DNA of 64,000 nucleotides from Owenia fusiformis (taxonomy: Eukaryota; Annelida; Polychaeta; Sabellida; Oweniidae), in contig CAIIXF020000002.1 of the NCBI GenBank assembly GCA_903813345.2, positions 34,304,109 through 34,368,108 on the forward strand, given 5' to 3'. Within the stretch, counting starts at the first letter, position 1. Every line of letters begins with the position of its first letter. Shown piece by piece: positions 46,128 to 56,734 of the stretch. Below the pieces are notes generated by a model, which saw only the letters and a program-made list of their open reading frames with translations, had not been told where the DNA came from and did not search any database. The translations under genes were made by a program, and so were the position numbers.

Positions 46128-47258
46128 GTCCATTGTATGCATATCATCTTACTGTGTAAGCAATGTTATGTGTTAGTGATAATTTTTTTATTTAGAAATA
46201 TGTATCAATTTATTGACTATGGAATTTTAATATCATTAACTTTTTAATACACCAGATCATTTTTAACAACCTGAAAACTATATTTTCAGTAGTATTCTTC
46301 TGGAAAACATTTTTTGAATTATTTTTTTCAATTCTAGGTATGCTGTATGTTTGACATTACTTTTAATAATCCTAAATTACAATTCAACAAGAAATGGCAA
46401 ACATTATGACCCTGAACAAAACAAGTAGATGCCTTAACAATATTATATCACCATATGTGACATAAAAACAATGTTTCCCGAGTGAATATTGTTTTATTAC
46501 TTATTGGGAACATATTTACAATACAGGTACATGTATTTAGTACAAAGCATAATACAATTTACTACAGATTTAGTTCACTATGAATCTTTTAACTCAAAGA
46601 TGATTGAATGAAACTAGATATGTTAGTGAAGTACTATTTATATCATATACATCGGCAGAGCTTCCAAAGAAGATAAATATCCACTGCTCCATGATGAAAG
46701 AATCACCCTCATTGCAGGCCTTCATACTACAATTTAGGAAACCTGTTTAACAGCTACAATTTGATTGATAAATTGCAATTTTTACTTTTTGGAAAAGACA
46801 ATTTAGATGCATCAACAAATGAAAATTTAATTCATATTGTTAGTTATTATATATACATGAGTTTTAATATCATATCAAAACAGGTTTAGATTCTTCATTT
46901 TTCTGCTTTTTCCTTTTTGTCATCATCCCCGCCCATGGGAATCCCTTGATTCAGTGATTTGGAATTAAATATATAAGTAAACCTTTTGTATTTTATATTA
47001 TATCTATTATATCACTTAATTATATATTAAATTGCCGCTAATGTTGTAAAACTTTGGCAATCAGCTAATTGTGTTTATCTATGTTATTATTAGAAATATA
47101 AATTGATAACATGAAAAAAGGCTAAATATCATTTAAAACAAGTTGAAAACTTTTGGTACCACTAAAAATTGTCAATTGGTCACAGGACTCCAAAAAAGTG
47201 TTCCACTCATCAGCCAAATGTACTGCAAACAAAAATGAGTTTTAATTTTTTAATTGTT
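46128..47258. other. Intron-like spacer between ZE17 and ZE18
   Basis: AT-rich without recognisable exons or elements. Confidence 0.5.
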
Positions 47259-47674
47259 TTATGTTTGGTGAAATGTGGATACATGCTTTGTCTTCATATG
47301 TGCTAAAAGTTTAGATTTTGCATGAAATCCCATCTGACAAATTCTGCAGTAGAATGGTTTGATGCCAGTATGTGTCATTTTATGTCGATTATAATCAGTC
47401 AATCCACGAAACTCTTTCAAACATAGTTCACATTGATATGGCTTCTCTCCGGTATGAATCCTCATATGGTAACTAAAATTGCTCTTGTTTTTGGATCTTT
47501 TGTGACATATTTTACAAACTAAATGATCATTGTATTTTAAGTTATCGGGCTTCTCGCTAGTATGTATCCTCATATGGACATCATAGAGCTCCCTCTGGTG
47601 GAGATTCTGGTGACATATTGGGCAAATATACTGATTCCCATACAAAGTTGTCGATAGGTAGCCACTTGGGTGCT
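47259..47674 (-). CDS. ZE18: alternative terminal exon, four zinc fingers
   Basis: The acceptor TGTTTATTTTCAG ends at 47675. 137 residues. Fingers are at 17-37 (CPICHQNLHQRELYDVHMRIH), 53-73 (CKICHKRSKNKSNFSYHMRIH), 81-101 (CELCLKEFRGLTDYNRHKMTH) and 109-130 (CRICQMGFHAKSKLLAHMKTKH). Fingers 1 and 2 are separated by 15 residues (TSEKPDNLKYNDHLV) and not the usual seven, splitting the array into 1+3. The tail is VSTFHQT. ZE19 is a partly degraded sister. A second, near-identical acceptor lies 113 bp upstream. Confidence 0.88.
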
Positions 47675-47756
47675 CTGAAAATAAACACAAACCTCAGCTC
47701 AGTTATTAATTCAATAAAACTTCAAATAGAATCATACATAAGAAGAATCATCAGGT

Positions 47757-47800
47757 ATCACCAAGTGGCTCCCCTTAGTTGGGTGCTCTGAAAATATGTA
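47757..47800 (-). repeat. Duplicate acceptor and exon start of ZE18
   Basis: Minus strand: TATTTTCAG followed by AGCACCCAACT, against TATTTTCAG and AGCACCCAAGT at ZE18. From this acceptor the same phase stays open for about 18 codons and then stops before any finger. Used as written, it would produce a finger-less tail or act as a decoy. Confidence 0.6.
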
Positions 47801-48829
47801 TATATTCATAAATCTTATCTGAACAATTAATTCACTAAAAATTCAAAATCATTTTTATGATACATAAGAAGTAAGGAAAGCAATGTCATCCATAATAGAG
47901 GGTTTTTTCAAGTGGCTGGCAATTAACTACACATCCCTAGGCTGCAGCTTTAGTAGATAACTGACACATGAATTACCCGACACTTGAAATGCTACCTAGT
48001 GACACATGAGAACAAATACACCCTTTTACCAGACTTATGACATTCACTTAGATGACACTTGGAATATACCCTCACCCTTAATTGTGATGGTGGCATTTAA
48101 CATGTTTAAGTAAGATTAAGTGAAACCTAACTTGCATGTTTTGAACGACATTTCCAACACTCATCATGGATAAATCAAATATTGGGTCAAATTTGCAGGG
48201 ATACATCAGGAGATCAATGATATGAGGGGGCATTCAAAAGATCTATATCAGAAAATTAACTGTATTTGAACAGCAAAAAGGTGGAGGGGGTTGGCAGCAT
48301 TGATAGCTTAGTTCAGGGCTTTAGTTCTAGATATCTTCAGAAAATGAATGAATATTGAAGAACAACGTACACAGTATACTAGTATTATACTTATTCTTTA
48401 TTGACAACACCTCAATATTGACACTAAATTAAAAAATCCTACTTGATCAAATACATCTACAATAATATACAACAAAGACAATACTAACAATGAATAGTTT
48501 CAATGCTGAGATACAAACATACCATGGTGAAACAGGTTTAAAATATCACTATGGTGTATCACTAAATAATGACTTACTTAATGTTCTTATGAGTGGAGAA
48601 TAAAATCACTATTGAGAATTGGGAAATATATCTTAAAACACACACAAGGCTAACATTTCTACTGAAAATCCACAATTAAGCTCTCTTCAAGATGCCATAG
48701 TCACACAGTAAGTATCACCAAGTTGATGCTGCTGCAGGTGGGTGCCATTGTTTAAAACACCATACATTTTTGAGGTACAGTAACAAGAGTTTTGAGTTTC
48801 AACCCCTAGAGTTATTCTCAATTTTCCTT

Positions 48830-48835
48830 TTTATT
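48830..48835 (-). promoter_or_regulatory. Poly(A) signal candidate for ZE19
   Basis: AATAAA on the minus strand, 12 bases after the ZE19 stop. Confidence 0.45.
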
Positions 48836-48847
48836 TTGAAGACATGT

Positions 48848-49236
48848 TCAAGCATTGTGAACCTTCATGTGTGTCAGAAGTTTGGATCTTGAATGGAATG
48901 CCTCTTCACAAACCTCACACTGAAATGCTTTTTCACCAGTATGGATCATTTTATGTCGCTTAAAGTTAGCTAATCCTCTAAATTCTTTCAAACACATTTC
49001 ACACTGATATGGCTTCTCTCTGGTGTGGATTCTCATGTGGTAATTAAAATTGTTCTTGTTTTTGGATATTTTGTTGCATATTTTACAAATTAAACCATCC
49101 TTGGATTTGATATAATTAGAGTTTTCTCCAGTATGTGTGCTTGTATCATATTGGCCACTATAGTCTGGGTTCTCCTCGCATGTTGGATACACGTATAGAC
49201 CTCGGTTTCCTGCTGATGAGGCGCCACTTATATGTC
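48848..49236 (-). CDS. ZE19: alternative terminal exon, three intact fingers plus one degenerate
   Basis: The acceptor TTCTGTTTTCAG ends at 49237. 128 residues. The region matching finger 1 of ZE18 is now YVYPTCEENPDYSGQYDTSTH, with the first Cys and one His lost, so it cannot bind zinc normally. Intact fingers are at 50-70 (CKICNKISKNKNNFNYHMRIH), 78-98 (CEMCLKEFRGLANFKRHKMIH) and 106-126 (CEVCEEAFHSRSKLLTHMKVH). The second linker is TREKPYQ. ZE18 and ZE19 share the long spacing before the CKIC finger, confirming a duplication. Confidence 0.87.
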
Positions 49237-49820
49237 CTGAAAACAGAAAAATATCAATTTTGAATATGTTTACCCAACACTATTTGAGTAAAATGAGGCC
49301 AAAATAATAATAATAATAACCATGACAATTTCAACCAATAGACCATGTTAACTAAGTCTAATATATTTCATAATGTTGTGAAAATGCCTACAATGTCTTT
49401 CATTCAAGATGAAATATGAGCAGGAATCCCTTTCCCCTAATAGACAGCACACCCAGGTGGTATCACAAGTACTACAACTACTATAAGGTATGTTGCAAAA
49501 CATATCAGGATCCTGGCAGCAAAAGTATACCAGGGTTTTGGTACAAACTGGCTAGAGCACAAAGGATAGACAAGGTAGTTCAGTCACCTCATATCACATG
49601 TATATTGCCAAGTATTACAAATGTTGATTTGTGCACATATCGGCTTACTGTAAGCATTAGACAAAAAAAATATGTTGCTAATTGAAAGAGGTTTCATTTA
49701 TTCACAAAAGTACAACATGCATATTTATTTGCATATTATTTTGCGTATATATTCAGTTAAAGTCTGTACTCTTAAAATAAGTATGAAAATAACAATAACT
49801 TCAATCAATCAGAGCAATTG
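49237..49820. other. Intron-like spacer between ZE19 and ZE20
   Basis: No exon. It contains an AAT microsatellite at about 49305-49318 and two minus-strand AATAAA signals (49697-49702, 49724-49729), about 90-120 bases past the ZE20 stop. Confidence 0.5.
49724..49729 (-). promoter_or_regulatory. Poly(A) signal candidate for ZE20
   Basis: AATAAA on the minus strand. A second copy lies at 49697-49702. Both are within 130 bases of the ZE20 stop. Confidence 0.4.
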
Positions 49821-50131
49821 TCAGTTTGTATCCAGTTTTTCCCTGTGTGTCTTCAAATGTTTAAGACAGTAATATTTTCTTGAGAATCTCTTTCCACATA
49901 TGTCACATGCAAATGGCCTTTCTCCAGTATGTGTCTTTTTATGAGCATTCATAAGTCCAATGGATCTAAAGCTCCTTAGGCATAAATCACATCGGAAAGG
50001 TTTCTCGCCAGTATGGATCATCACGTGGTATTCCATATTACTCTTACTTAGCAAGGTTTTCTTGCAAGTTTTGCATTTATAATGCAAATTTTTCATTCCA
50101 CCTTTCGTCATGTCACCATAGGTTTGGTAGC
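49821..50131 (-). CDS. ZE20: alternative terminal exon, three zinc fingers
   Basis: The acceptor ATCTTTGTTTGCAG ends at 50132. 102 residues. The lead-in YQTYGDMTKGGMKNLHYK is followed by finger 1 (19-39, CKTCKKTLLSKSNMEYHVMIH), finger 2 (47-67, CDLCLRSFRSIGLMNAHKKTH) and finger 3 (75-95, CDICGKRFSRKYYCLKHLKTH). Linkers are TGEKPFR and TGERPFA, and the tail is REKLDTN. All zinc ligands are present. It is one of the cleanest canonical exons. Confidence 0.9.
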
Positions 50132-51315
50132 CTGCAAACAAAGATTAAAACAATTAAACTCATTGAATCGAAATAGAATAATTGGGAGCTACGATAGACA
50201 GACGGGCGTATCTCAAATTGTATATATCTTTTATGGACTCTTTGATGTCATCACAATGACATATTAATCAGTACAGTGTGCAATATACAAACAAAAATGG
50301 TGGCCATTTTGAAAATAGGCGAGGAGGGAATAACCAGGAGTCATAGGGGAGTTTTCTGTATTGATGTTGAACAGAAATAACTTAAAACGGGAATCCTATC
50401 GACAGAGGTTTTAAAACATGCCACTATAGACAGACAGACGGACAAGTGAGTGATTGCAAAAGCGCACCATGTGAGCTAAAAATATCTTAGACTAAACTAA
50501 CAACAAATATATATACAAAATGACAAATGAAAAATATAAGACAAAGAGTAAGTTTAAAATACAGCATAAGAAAATGTAAAAATATCAGTGTGATGTATCA
50601 TTGACACAATGTTCATCAAACTTGAATGAGTGATAGATGAGTTTTGCTAAATGTTATACTACATAAGAATTCTCATGGAACACGAGCTATTTAAATACAT
50701 TATCAGGCATGCCTACGCAATTAAATTGCTTAATGGTATCAAACAAAAGTTTTCTTTCTTCTGTATTTTTTCTACAACTTATTCGATCGAAGATGTTGTT
50801 CATCTTCCAAAATATTACAGGCATCTCATAGACATTCATTTATTGGCTTTGGTTTAGTCTTTACGTAACGGCCAAATTCTATGTTTAACTTGTGTGAACT
50901 GAGCCTAAACCTGAAAATAGCTTGTCTATAGTTTTATTTTGAATATTCAAATAAATTTCACTTTCAAAGACATTTATAAAGTTCTCAAAATAGGGTATTT
51001 GAGTATATCTTCTGTCAATTGGTTTTCATTATTCTGATGTAAATTCTTAGTTATTTTCATCATCAATCTTTTGAGTTTGCCAATATGAAAATGAATCACA
51101 GGTTTTAAGAACATCAATGATTTTCGTGACCATGTGTCTTTGAAACCAAGTTGACTCATTTCGTGGTCATACATATACGATTTATGAAGAATATTTCAGG
51201 GGATAGTTGAAGTAAACGGACCCAATATTTCAATATTTATATTCAAAATATAAATACCGAATGTAGATTTTCATTGAACTAGATTAATAGGTTCTTGCCA
51301 GGATATTGATGCATT
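50132..51315. other. Intron-like spacer between ZE20 and the CACTA-type element
   Basis: Bases 50190-50490 hold a fragment of the AAAATGG repeat class (ATGGTGGCCATTTTGAAAAT with nearby GACAGACAGACGGAC). The rest is AT-rich with no exon. Confidence 0.5.
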
Positions 51316-53327
51316 CACTAGGGCAGAGCATTTGTACTGAAAGGAGCGTTTTCAGTACAAATATATACTGAAAAATGTACTAGTTTTGTTTCAGTACAAA
51401 TTTAAGTATATTTTTGTACTGAAAAATGCACTGAATTTTTTCAGTATATTTTTCAGTACAAATTCATGTACTGAAAAATATACTGAATTTTAAGTACAAA
51501 TTTAAGTATAAATATGTACTGAAAAATGTACTGAATTTTAAGGACAAATTTAAGTGCAAAAATATACTGAAAAATGCACTGAGAATTTAAGGATAAATTT
51601 AAGTACAAATATATACTGAAAAATGTACTGAAATTTAAGTGCAAAAGTCAGTATAAAAATGTACTGAAAAATATACTGAAATTTAAGTGCAAAAGTCAGT
51701 ATAAAAATGTACTGAAAAATATACTGAAATTTAAGGATAATTTTAAGTATAAATATATGCAATGAGAAATATTTGTGCCCAATAATGGAAATAAGAGAAA
51801 ACGTAAATGTAAGGCACTTTATAAACTCTAAATCACTCAAAAAGTTCTTAGAATGGTGAAAAAGTGCATGATTTAAAAAAAGATTTTGGGCGGGGGGGAG
51901 GGGGGTTTGCTTGGACCCCTGAACCCCCCCCCCCCCAACAGGAATGCTATTACATTATGAAATTATTTTGGATGCTTCCTTTACAGCAGCCTTTAACCAA
52001 ACTTAAAAGAGTCTCTCTGTAATCAGGTTTGTTTTGCCTTGTCAAAATATTTTGTTTTGTTAGTGGATTAATAAAGTTTCTTTAGACACATCCTTTAAAG
52101 CAGACTCTAATCAAACTGGAGAGGCTAGGTTTACTGTAATCAAGTGATTTCCTTTTTAGAAGTTATGTTTATGGATTTATTAAAAACGGCCTAAATCACT
52201 CAAAAAGTTCTTAGAATGGTGAAAAAGTGCATGATTTTAAAAGAATTTTTGGCCGGGGGGGGGGGGTTTGCTTGGACCCCTGAACCCCCCCCCAGGAATG
52301 CTATTACATTATGATGGATGCTTCCTTTACAGCAGACTTTAACCAAACTTAAAAGAGTCTCACTGTAATCAGGTTTGTTTTGCCTTGTCAAAATATTTTG
52401 TTTTGTTAATGGATTAATAAAGTTTCTTTAGACACATCCTTTAAAGCAGACTCTAATCAAACTGGAGAGGCTAGGTTTACTTTAATCAAGTGTTTTCCTT
52501 TTAATAAGTTATGTTTTTGGATTTAATTATTTAAGACGCATCCTGTTATAATATCTGATTGCATTTTCTCCATCAATAAATTTCTTTTTAGCCCGATCAA
52601 ACCTATCAAATATAATGCATATATAAGGGTTATGTACTGGGAGGTTTTGGATACCCATATTTCCTGAGGGATAAACACTTTATTTAAAACTGATCGTACA
52701 TAACATGTGTATTCCATACCTTTTGAGGTTTCTAGATACATTCTACCTTATTAAGTTCTAAAATTCAAAAACATTAAAGGTACACATTTTCTCAGTCTTA
52801 AAAATAAGTTTTTCATGAGATTTTCACTCATATTGCTTGAGCAAATTAATTAATTGATATCAAAATTAAAATATATAACATGAATATAGAACCTCATTTG
52901 TTCGAGTATAGCAAAATCCATGGTATAGATGTCAAAGTCAGGAAGATGTCGTAATTCAAAATCTAAGTACCGTATGTTTTTCAGTATAAATTTACACTTA
53001 AATATGCCCTTAAATTTCAGTATATTTTTCAGTACATATTTGCACTTAAAATCACACTTAAATTTCAGTATATTTTTAAGTACATATTTGCACTTAAAAT
53101 CACACTTAAAATTCAGTATATTTTTCAGTTTAAATATATACTGAAAAATGTACTTAAAATTTCAGTACATTTTTCAGTACATATTTATACTGAAATTTGC
53201 ACTGAAATTTTAAGTATATTTTTCAGTACATATTTATACTGAAAAATATACTTAAAAATTCAGTACATTTTTCAGTACATATTTGTACTGAAAACGCTCC
53301 TTTCAGTACAAATGCTCTGCCCTAGTG
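51316..53327. mobile_element. 2.0-kb non-autonomous CACTA-type (EnSpm) element
   Basis: The terminal inverted repeats CACTAGGGCAGAGCATTTGT run at least 47 bp with no mismatch that I can see, and ATT lies directly outside both ends (51313-51315, 53328-53330). CACTA termini with a 3-bp duplication define the CACTA superfamily. As in plant CACTA elements, the subterminal 350-450 bp on each side is packed with short direct and inverted repeats (GTACTGAAAAATGTACTGAA types). No transposase is visible. The identical ends imply recent movement. It lies in the intron between ZE20 and ZE21. Confidence 0.85.
51828..52515. repeat. Two-copy internal repeat of about 360 bp inside the CACTA element
   Basis: CTAAATCACTCAAAAAGTTC starts both copies (about 51829 and 52191). 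Each continues through a G-run/C-run pair (TTGCTTGGACCCCTGAACCC), GGATGCTTCCTTTACAGCAG and GAGAGGCTAGGTTTACT. The first part resembles the GTAGCCAGG MITE family, suggesting that a captured element was then duplicated. Confidence 0.8.
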
Positions 53328-53395
53328 ATTGCTATTATTTTGGGTACTTCTAACCATTCTCGTTTTATCCCCTCCCCTCGCTGTATAAAAAAACA

Positions 53396-53518
53396 ATATA
53401 CTCTTTATTCCCATTTTGTTATTTAATTGGACTTTCATCATGATCCTAAATTTACAATATACTCTTTATTCCCATTTTGTTATTTAATTGGACTTTCATC
53501 ATGATCCTAAATTTACCA
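53396..53518. repeat. 61-bp tandem duplication
   Basis: ATATACTCTTTATTCCCATT through CATGATCCTAAATTTAC occurs twice, head to tail and essentially identical, just below ZE21. Confidence 0.9.
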
Positions 53519-53546
53519 AAAATAATAAGCTAATTATTTGCATATT

Positions 53547-53552
53547 TTTATT
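53547..53552 (-). promoter_or_regulatory. Poly(A) signal candidate for ZE21
   Basis: AATAAA on the minus strand, about 20 bases past the ZE21 stop. Confidence 0.45.
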
Positions 53553-53571
53553 ACTTGTTTATCCATTCTAA

Positions 53572-53861
53572 TCATTGATGTTTAGCTTTTATATGTAATT
53601 TAAGGTGCTGGTTCAGGGAGTATCGCTTTCCACATAAAGTACAAATAAAAGGCTTTTCTCCAGTATGGGTCCTAGTATGACGGTTCAGTTGACTGACTGA
53701 TCTAAAATCTTTAAGACACAGTTCACATATGTATGGCTTCTCTCCTGTATGGGTCATCATATGATATTTGAAATCTCCTTTAGAATGTAGTACTTTCTCA
53801 CAAATTGTACACACATAGTGCCTGGTTTTGTTTAATCTATTGTAGCTACTGTGAATGTGAA
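53572..53861 (-). CDS. ZE21: alternative terminal exon, three zinc fingers
   Basis: The acceptor CTTTATTTCCAG ends at 53862. Ninety-five residues. No ATG precedes the fingers. The lead-in HIHSSYNRLNKTRHYV goes straight into finger 1 (17-37, CTICEKVLHSKGDFKYHMMTH), finger 2 (45-65, CELCLKDFRSVSQLNRHTRTH) and finger 3 (73-94, CTLCGKRYSLNQHLKLHIKAKH), with TGEKPYI and TGEKPFI linkers. Stop follows one residue after the last His. The first finger resembles that of ZE22 and ZE25 (KVL, FKYHM), making these three a subfamily. Confidence 0.9.
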
Positions 53862-54692
53862 CTGGAAATAAAGGATATATGAATTATTTTTGGTATTTTC
53901 CCAAAGTTAGAAATCTTCATTTGTTTCACTGGAGGCAACAATCCCTTTTCGCTCTGATTCATTGTTTCAGAAGACCTTATGGCCTTTTGGGAGATGACTG
54001 ATGGCTAATATCTTAACTGTCAATCATGTTTTCAATATTCATGTAGAATTAAATATTGAAGTTAAAACACAGTTTATACAAAACCTATACTCTTAATTCG
54101 GTAAGTAAACTTGATGAGGAATATTGTTTCAAAATATGATACAAAGTAAATGAGAGAAATGAAAGGAATTGTGATTTTTTTAGATGCATCCACCATTTTG
54201 AATTTCCCACAATCCTCTGCACATGACGATGCAATGCATGTTTGTTGCTCAGGTTCTCTTATTATATGTTCCTTTGTAAAACTACACATAATATGTCTGT
54301 GGATATTGAGAAAACACAATTTTAGTAAATTGCTTTATTTTATTTTGAAAACCCTTATATAAAACATAGAATAAAACATAAAATAGAACACAAAACTATT
54401 TAAGACTTATAGATGAGTATTTAAGATCCATTTCTTGAATTAGAGTTTGAAGTCCAATAATTCACTGCCATGGAAAAAATGTTGTCTAAAACTTTTTACA
54501 TGTCTTTATGTATCTACATTAAACTTAAAAATATAACAATAATGCTAATTTATCAATAATACTGAACACAATCCACACATCACAGTAGATTTGAAAAAAT
54601 CAACATGTCACCACTTTTTGGTCGTAACAAAAAAAACTTGAAGGATAACTTGTCCATCGTGATTGAAAACAACTTGTTTTTCTCAATTCTAC
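53862..54692. other. Intron-like spacer between ZE21 and ZE22
   Basis: No exon. Minus-strand AATAAA candidates near 54330-54345 lie about 470 bases below the ZE22 stop. Otherwise AT-rich. Confidence 0.5.
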
Positions 54693-54814
54693 ATCCACAA
54701 TACTCTCACATGGCTCTTAGAATGCCTGTTCAAATGTCAGGCTTATCTAAATGACTCTCACCATAAATCACATTTGAATGATTTCTCGCCAGTTTGTGTC
54801 CTTATGTGATATTT
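54693..54814 (-). pseudogene. Duplicated, decayed finger fragment after ZE22
   Basis: A tandem copy, about 115-120 bp long, of the ZE22 second-finger region (CTCACATGGCTCTTAGAATG and TTTCTCGCCAGT occur in both). On the minus strand it reads HIRTQTGEKSFKCDLW followed by a stop. The duplication placed a stop after the second finger of ZE22 and left this copy untranslated. Confidence 0.7.
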
Positions 54815-55032
54815 CTACATCCATAATGCTCTCACATGGCTCTTAGAATGCCTGTTTAAATGTCCAGATGATCTAAATGACTTCCAACACAGATCACATT
54901 TGTATGGTTTCTCGCCAGTATGTGTCCTCATGTGATATTTCAAGTGACTATTGTCATATAACACTTTATCACAAACTGTACACTTTATTACTTTCTTTGG
55001 TTTGTTAAATGTATTGATGCCATGGTTTGAAC
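54815..55032 (-). CDS. ZE22: intact two-finger exon without a start codon
   Basis: I translated this from the acceptor (CTATATTTTCAG, ending at 55033): 71 residues, stop at 54815-54817. The lead-in SNHGINTFNKPKKVIK is nearly that of ZE25 (SKHSIKTINKPKKVIQ). Finger 1 is at 17-37 (CTVCDKVLYDNSHLKYHMRTH), the linker is HTGEKPYK, and finger 2 is at 45-65 (CDLCWKSFRSSGHLNRHSKSH), followed by VRALWM. The first in-frame Met lies inside finger 1, so a start-based search would miss the exon. Its sister ZE25 has a third finger. Here the third was lost when a tandem duplication brought in an early stop. Confidence 0.82.
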
Positions 55033-55227
55033 CTGAAAATATAGAACAAAGGAAAGCATTAATGTACTAATAGAGCAATCAATTAAGTGTGATTATTCAG
55101 ATGAGATATTGAAAAAGGTAACTAACTTTGCCCTCAATCCTTTCCTTCAGGAATATATAATGAAAAGCCAGTAAATATGGTGAAATTCAGCATGAGTTGG
55201 ACATATTGTCAAACAAAGCATGAACCG

Positions 55228-55412
55228 AAGGTGAGTGCATTTGTATTGACATTCTGTCCACTGAGTGCATTTGTATTGACATTCTGTCCAATGAGTACAT
55301 TTGTATTGACATTCTGTCCAATGAGTGCATTTGTATTGACATTCTGTCCAATGAGTGCATTTGTACTGACATTCTGTCCAATGAGTGCATTTGTACTGAC
55401 ATTCTGTCCAAT
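55228..55412. repeat. 30-bp tandem repeat, six copies
   Basis: The unit is GAGTGCATTTGTATTGACAT followed by TCTGTCCAAT. Because 30 is divisible by three, it gives clean 10-residue peptide repeats on both strands (MSAFVLTFCP / RMSIQMHSLD). I find no splice signals or start context that would make it a gene. Confidence 0.85.
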
Positions 55413-56416
55413 TCAAATTCAAACTTAAAAATGAAAACATTGTTCAGAGAATTGGGGATTTAGATCCATGAAATAACCAAACTTGCTGTTATTTTCACCA
55501 TTCCCAAGTGAGACATAACAATGCAAAACAATACATGGATTCCTGGATGCAGATTGAATAGATGTATGGACAATTAGAGAAGGGCTAAGCTGCATTTTGA
55601 TTGATTGAGAAACTCAGTTAGAGAATGGACATGTTTGAGTTTGTAAATATGCTAAGAAGTTCACAAAAGGAGGATCATGCATTTCAATAGACAAATACGC
55701 AATAGACGAAAATATGGTCATTAACATAAATATTTCCCACAATGCATCACTTCAAATTCTCCTAACCTTAAACCATGTTTTGCGTATTGTCGGGACGATA
55801 AAGGTCAAACTTATATCAAGTTACAACCCTCACAATTGATACAAGCCAAACATATATAAACATGAAATCAAGCCAGAAATATGCAGCATAAAATAAAGGG
55901 ATGAGCAGTAAGATGTAGATTTTCTATATTGATTTTGAGAAGCTACTCTTGTGTGCTCAGAATTATGGTGAATTTTAAGACTTATATAACAAATATACAG
56001 TATTTTTGGTGTATTTTCACAACTATAAACTATGTAGGTCTATTTCCTATTCTTTCTATTTGTACAAAGACATACATATATATGTGTTTAAAATATTTTA
56101 TGATGAAAACTGTTAACCTGCTAACCAAGCTTGCCATAATGCCATGATTCAACATAAATGAAGATGAAAACTCAAATGCCATGTTGTTTGTTCATTCATT
56201 CATCTATCTCAATCACCAAATATTGATGCAGTTATATAGTCCTAATCAAATATTTCACTCTTGGCTTATGTGATAAGTCAGGTCTTGGTTATTGAGTGTA
56301 TTATTCATCACACTAAATAATTTGACCCAATCCCCAAAATATTGAGTACATCATTTTATCACCAAATAATTAGCCCATGACTTATTGATTTAGATAAGGC
56401 TTTAATTACTGAGTAT

Positions 56417-56422
56417 TTTATT
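56417..56422 (-). promoter_or_regulatory. Poly(A) signal candidate for ZE23
   Basis: AATAAA on the minus strand, five bases past the ZE23 stop. ZE24 has AATAGA at the matching place. Confidence 0.4.
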
Positions 56423-56426
56423 TATA

Positions 56427-56734
56427 TCACTCCAAATATTGATGTTTCATCTTCATATGATTTATAAGGGCACCTTTAGATGCAAATTGTTTTTCACATA
56501 GATTACACTTATAAGGTTTTTCTCCAGTATGGGTCCTATTGTGACGATTCAACTGTCCAACAGTAATAAACTTTTTCAAACACAATTGACACTGATATTG
56601 TTTTTCTCCAGTATGTGTCTTCATGTGGTAATTATAATGAGCCTTTTGGGTTATGATCTTATCACATACTGGACACCTGTACATAGATTCCCCGCCAAAA
56701 CCTTTGTGGCTCTTCTGTGCAGTGAGTTGACCCC
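56427..56734 (-). CDS. ZE23: alternative terminal exon, three zinc fingers
   Basis: The acceptor TTTTTTATTTCAG ends at 56735. 101 residues. The lead-in GQLTAQKSHKGFGGESMYR runs to finger 1 (20-40, CPVCDKIITQKAHYNYHMKTH), finger 2 (48-68, CQLCLKKFITVGQLNRHNRTH) and finger 3 (76-97, CNLCEKQFASKGALINHMKMKH). The first linker is TGEKQYQ, with Gln in place of Pro. The tail is QYLE. ZE24 is a close copy. The two share the TGEKQYQ linker and an identical second finger, so they may bind overlapping DNA sites and differ mainly in fingers 1 and 3. Confidence 0.9.

Larger units (their letters stand above)
47675..48847. other. Intron-like spacer between ZE18 and ZE19
   Basis: Bases 47757-47800 repeat the ZE18 exon start and acceptor. 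The remainder is AT-rich with no exon found. Confidence 0.55.
55033..56426. other. Intron-like spacer between ZE22 and ZE23
   Basis: It contains the 30-bp repeat at 55228-55412. From about 55885 begins a block (CGCATAAAATAAAGGGATGA, TTCTATATTGATTTTG) that recurs from about 59790 and leads into ZE23 and ZE24 respectively. No additional exon. Confidence 0.6.

Noticed and set aside
51453-51840. Phe/Ile-rich open frames on the minus strand
   Set aside because: They lie in the subterminal repeat zone of the CACTA-type element and are low-complexity translations of ACTGAAAAAT motifs.
55147-55440. Repeat proteins on both strands (FVLTFCPMSA; QMHSLDRMSI)
   Set aside because: A product of a 30-bp tandem repeat, equally open on both strands, lying in an intron.
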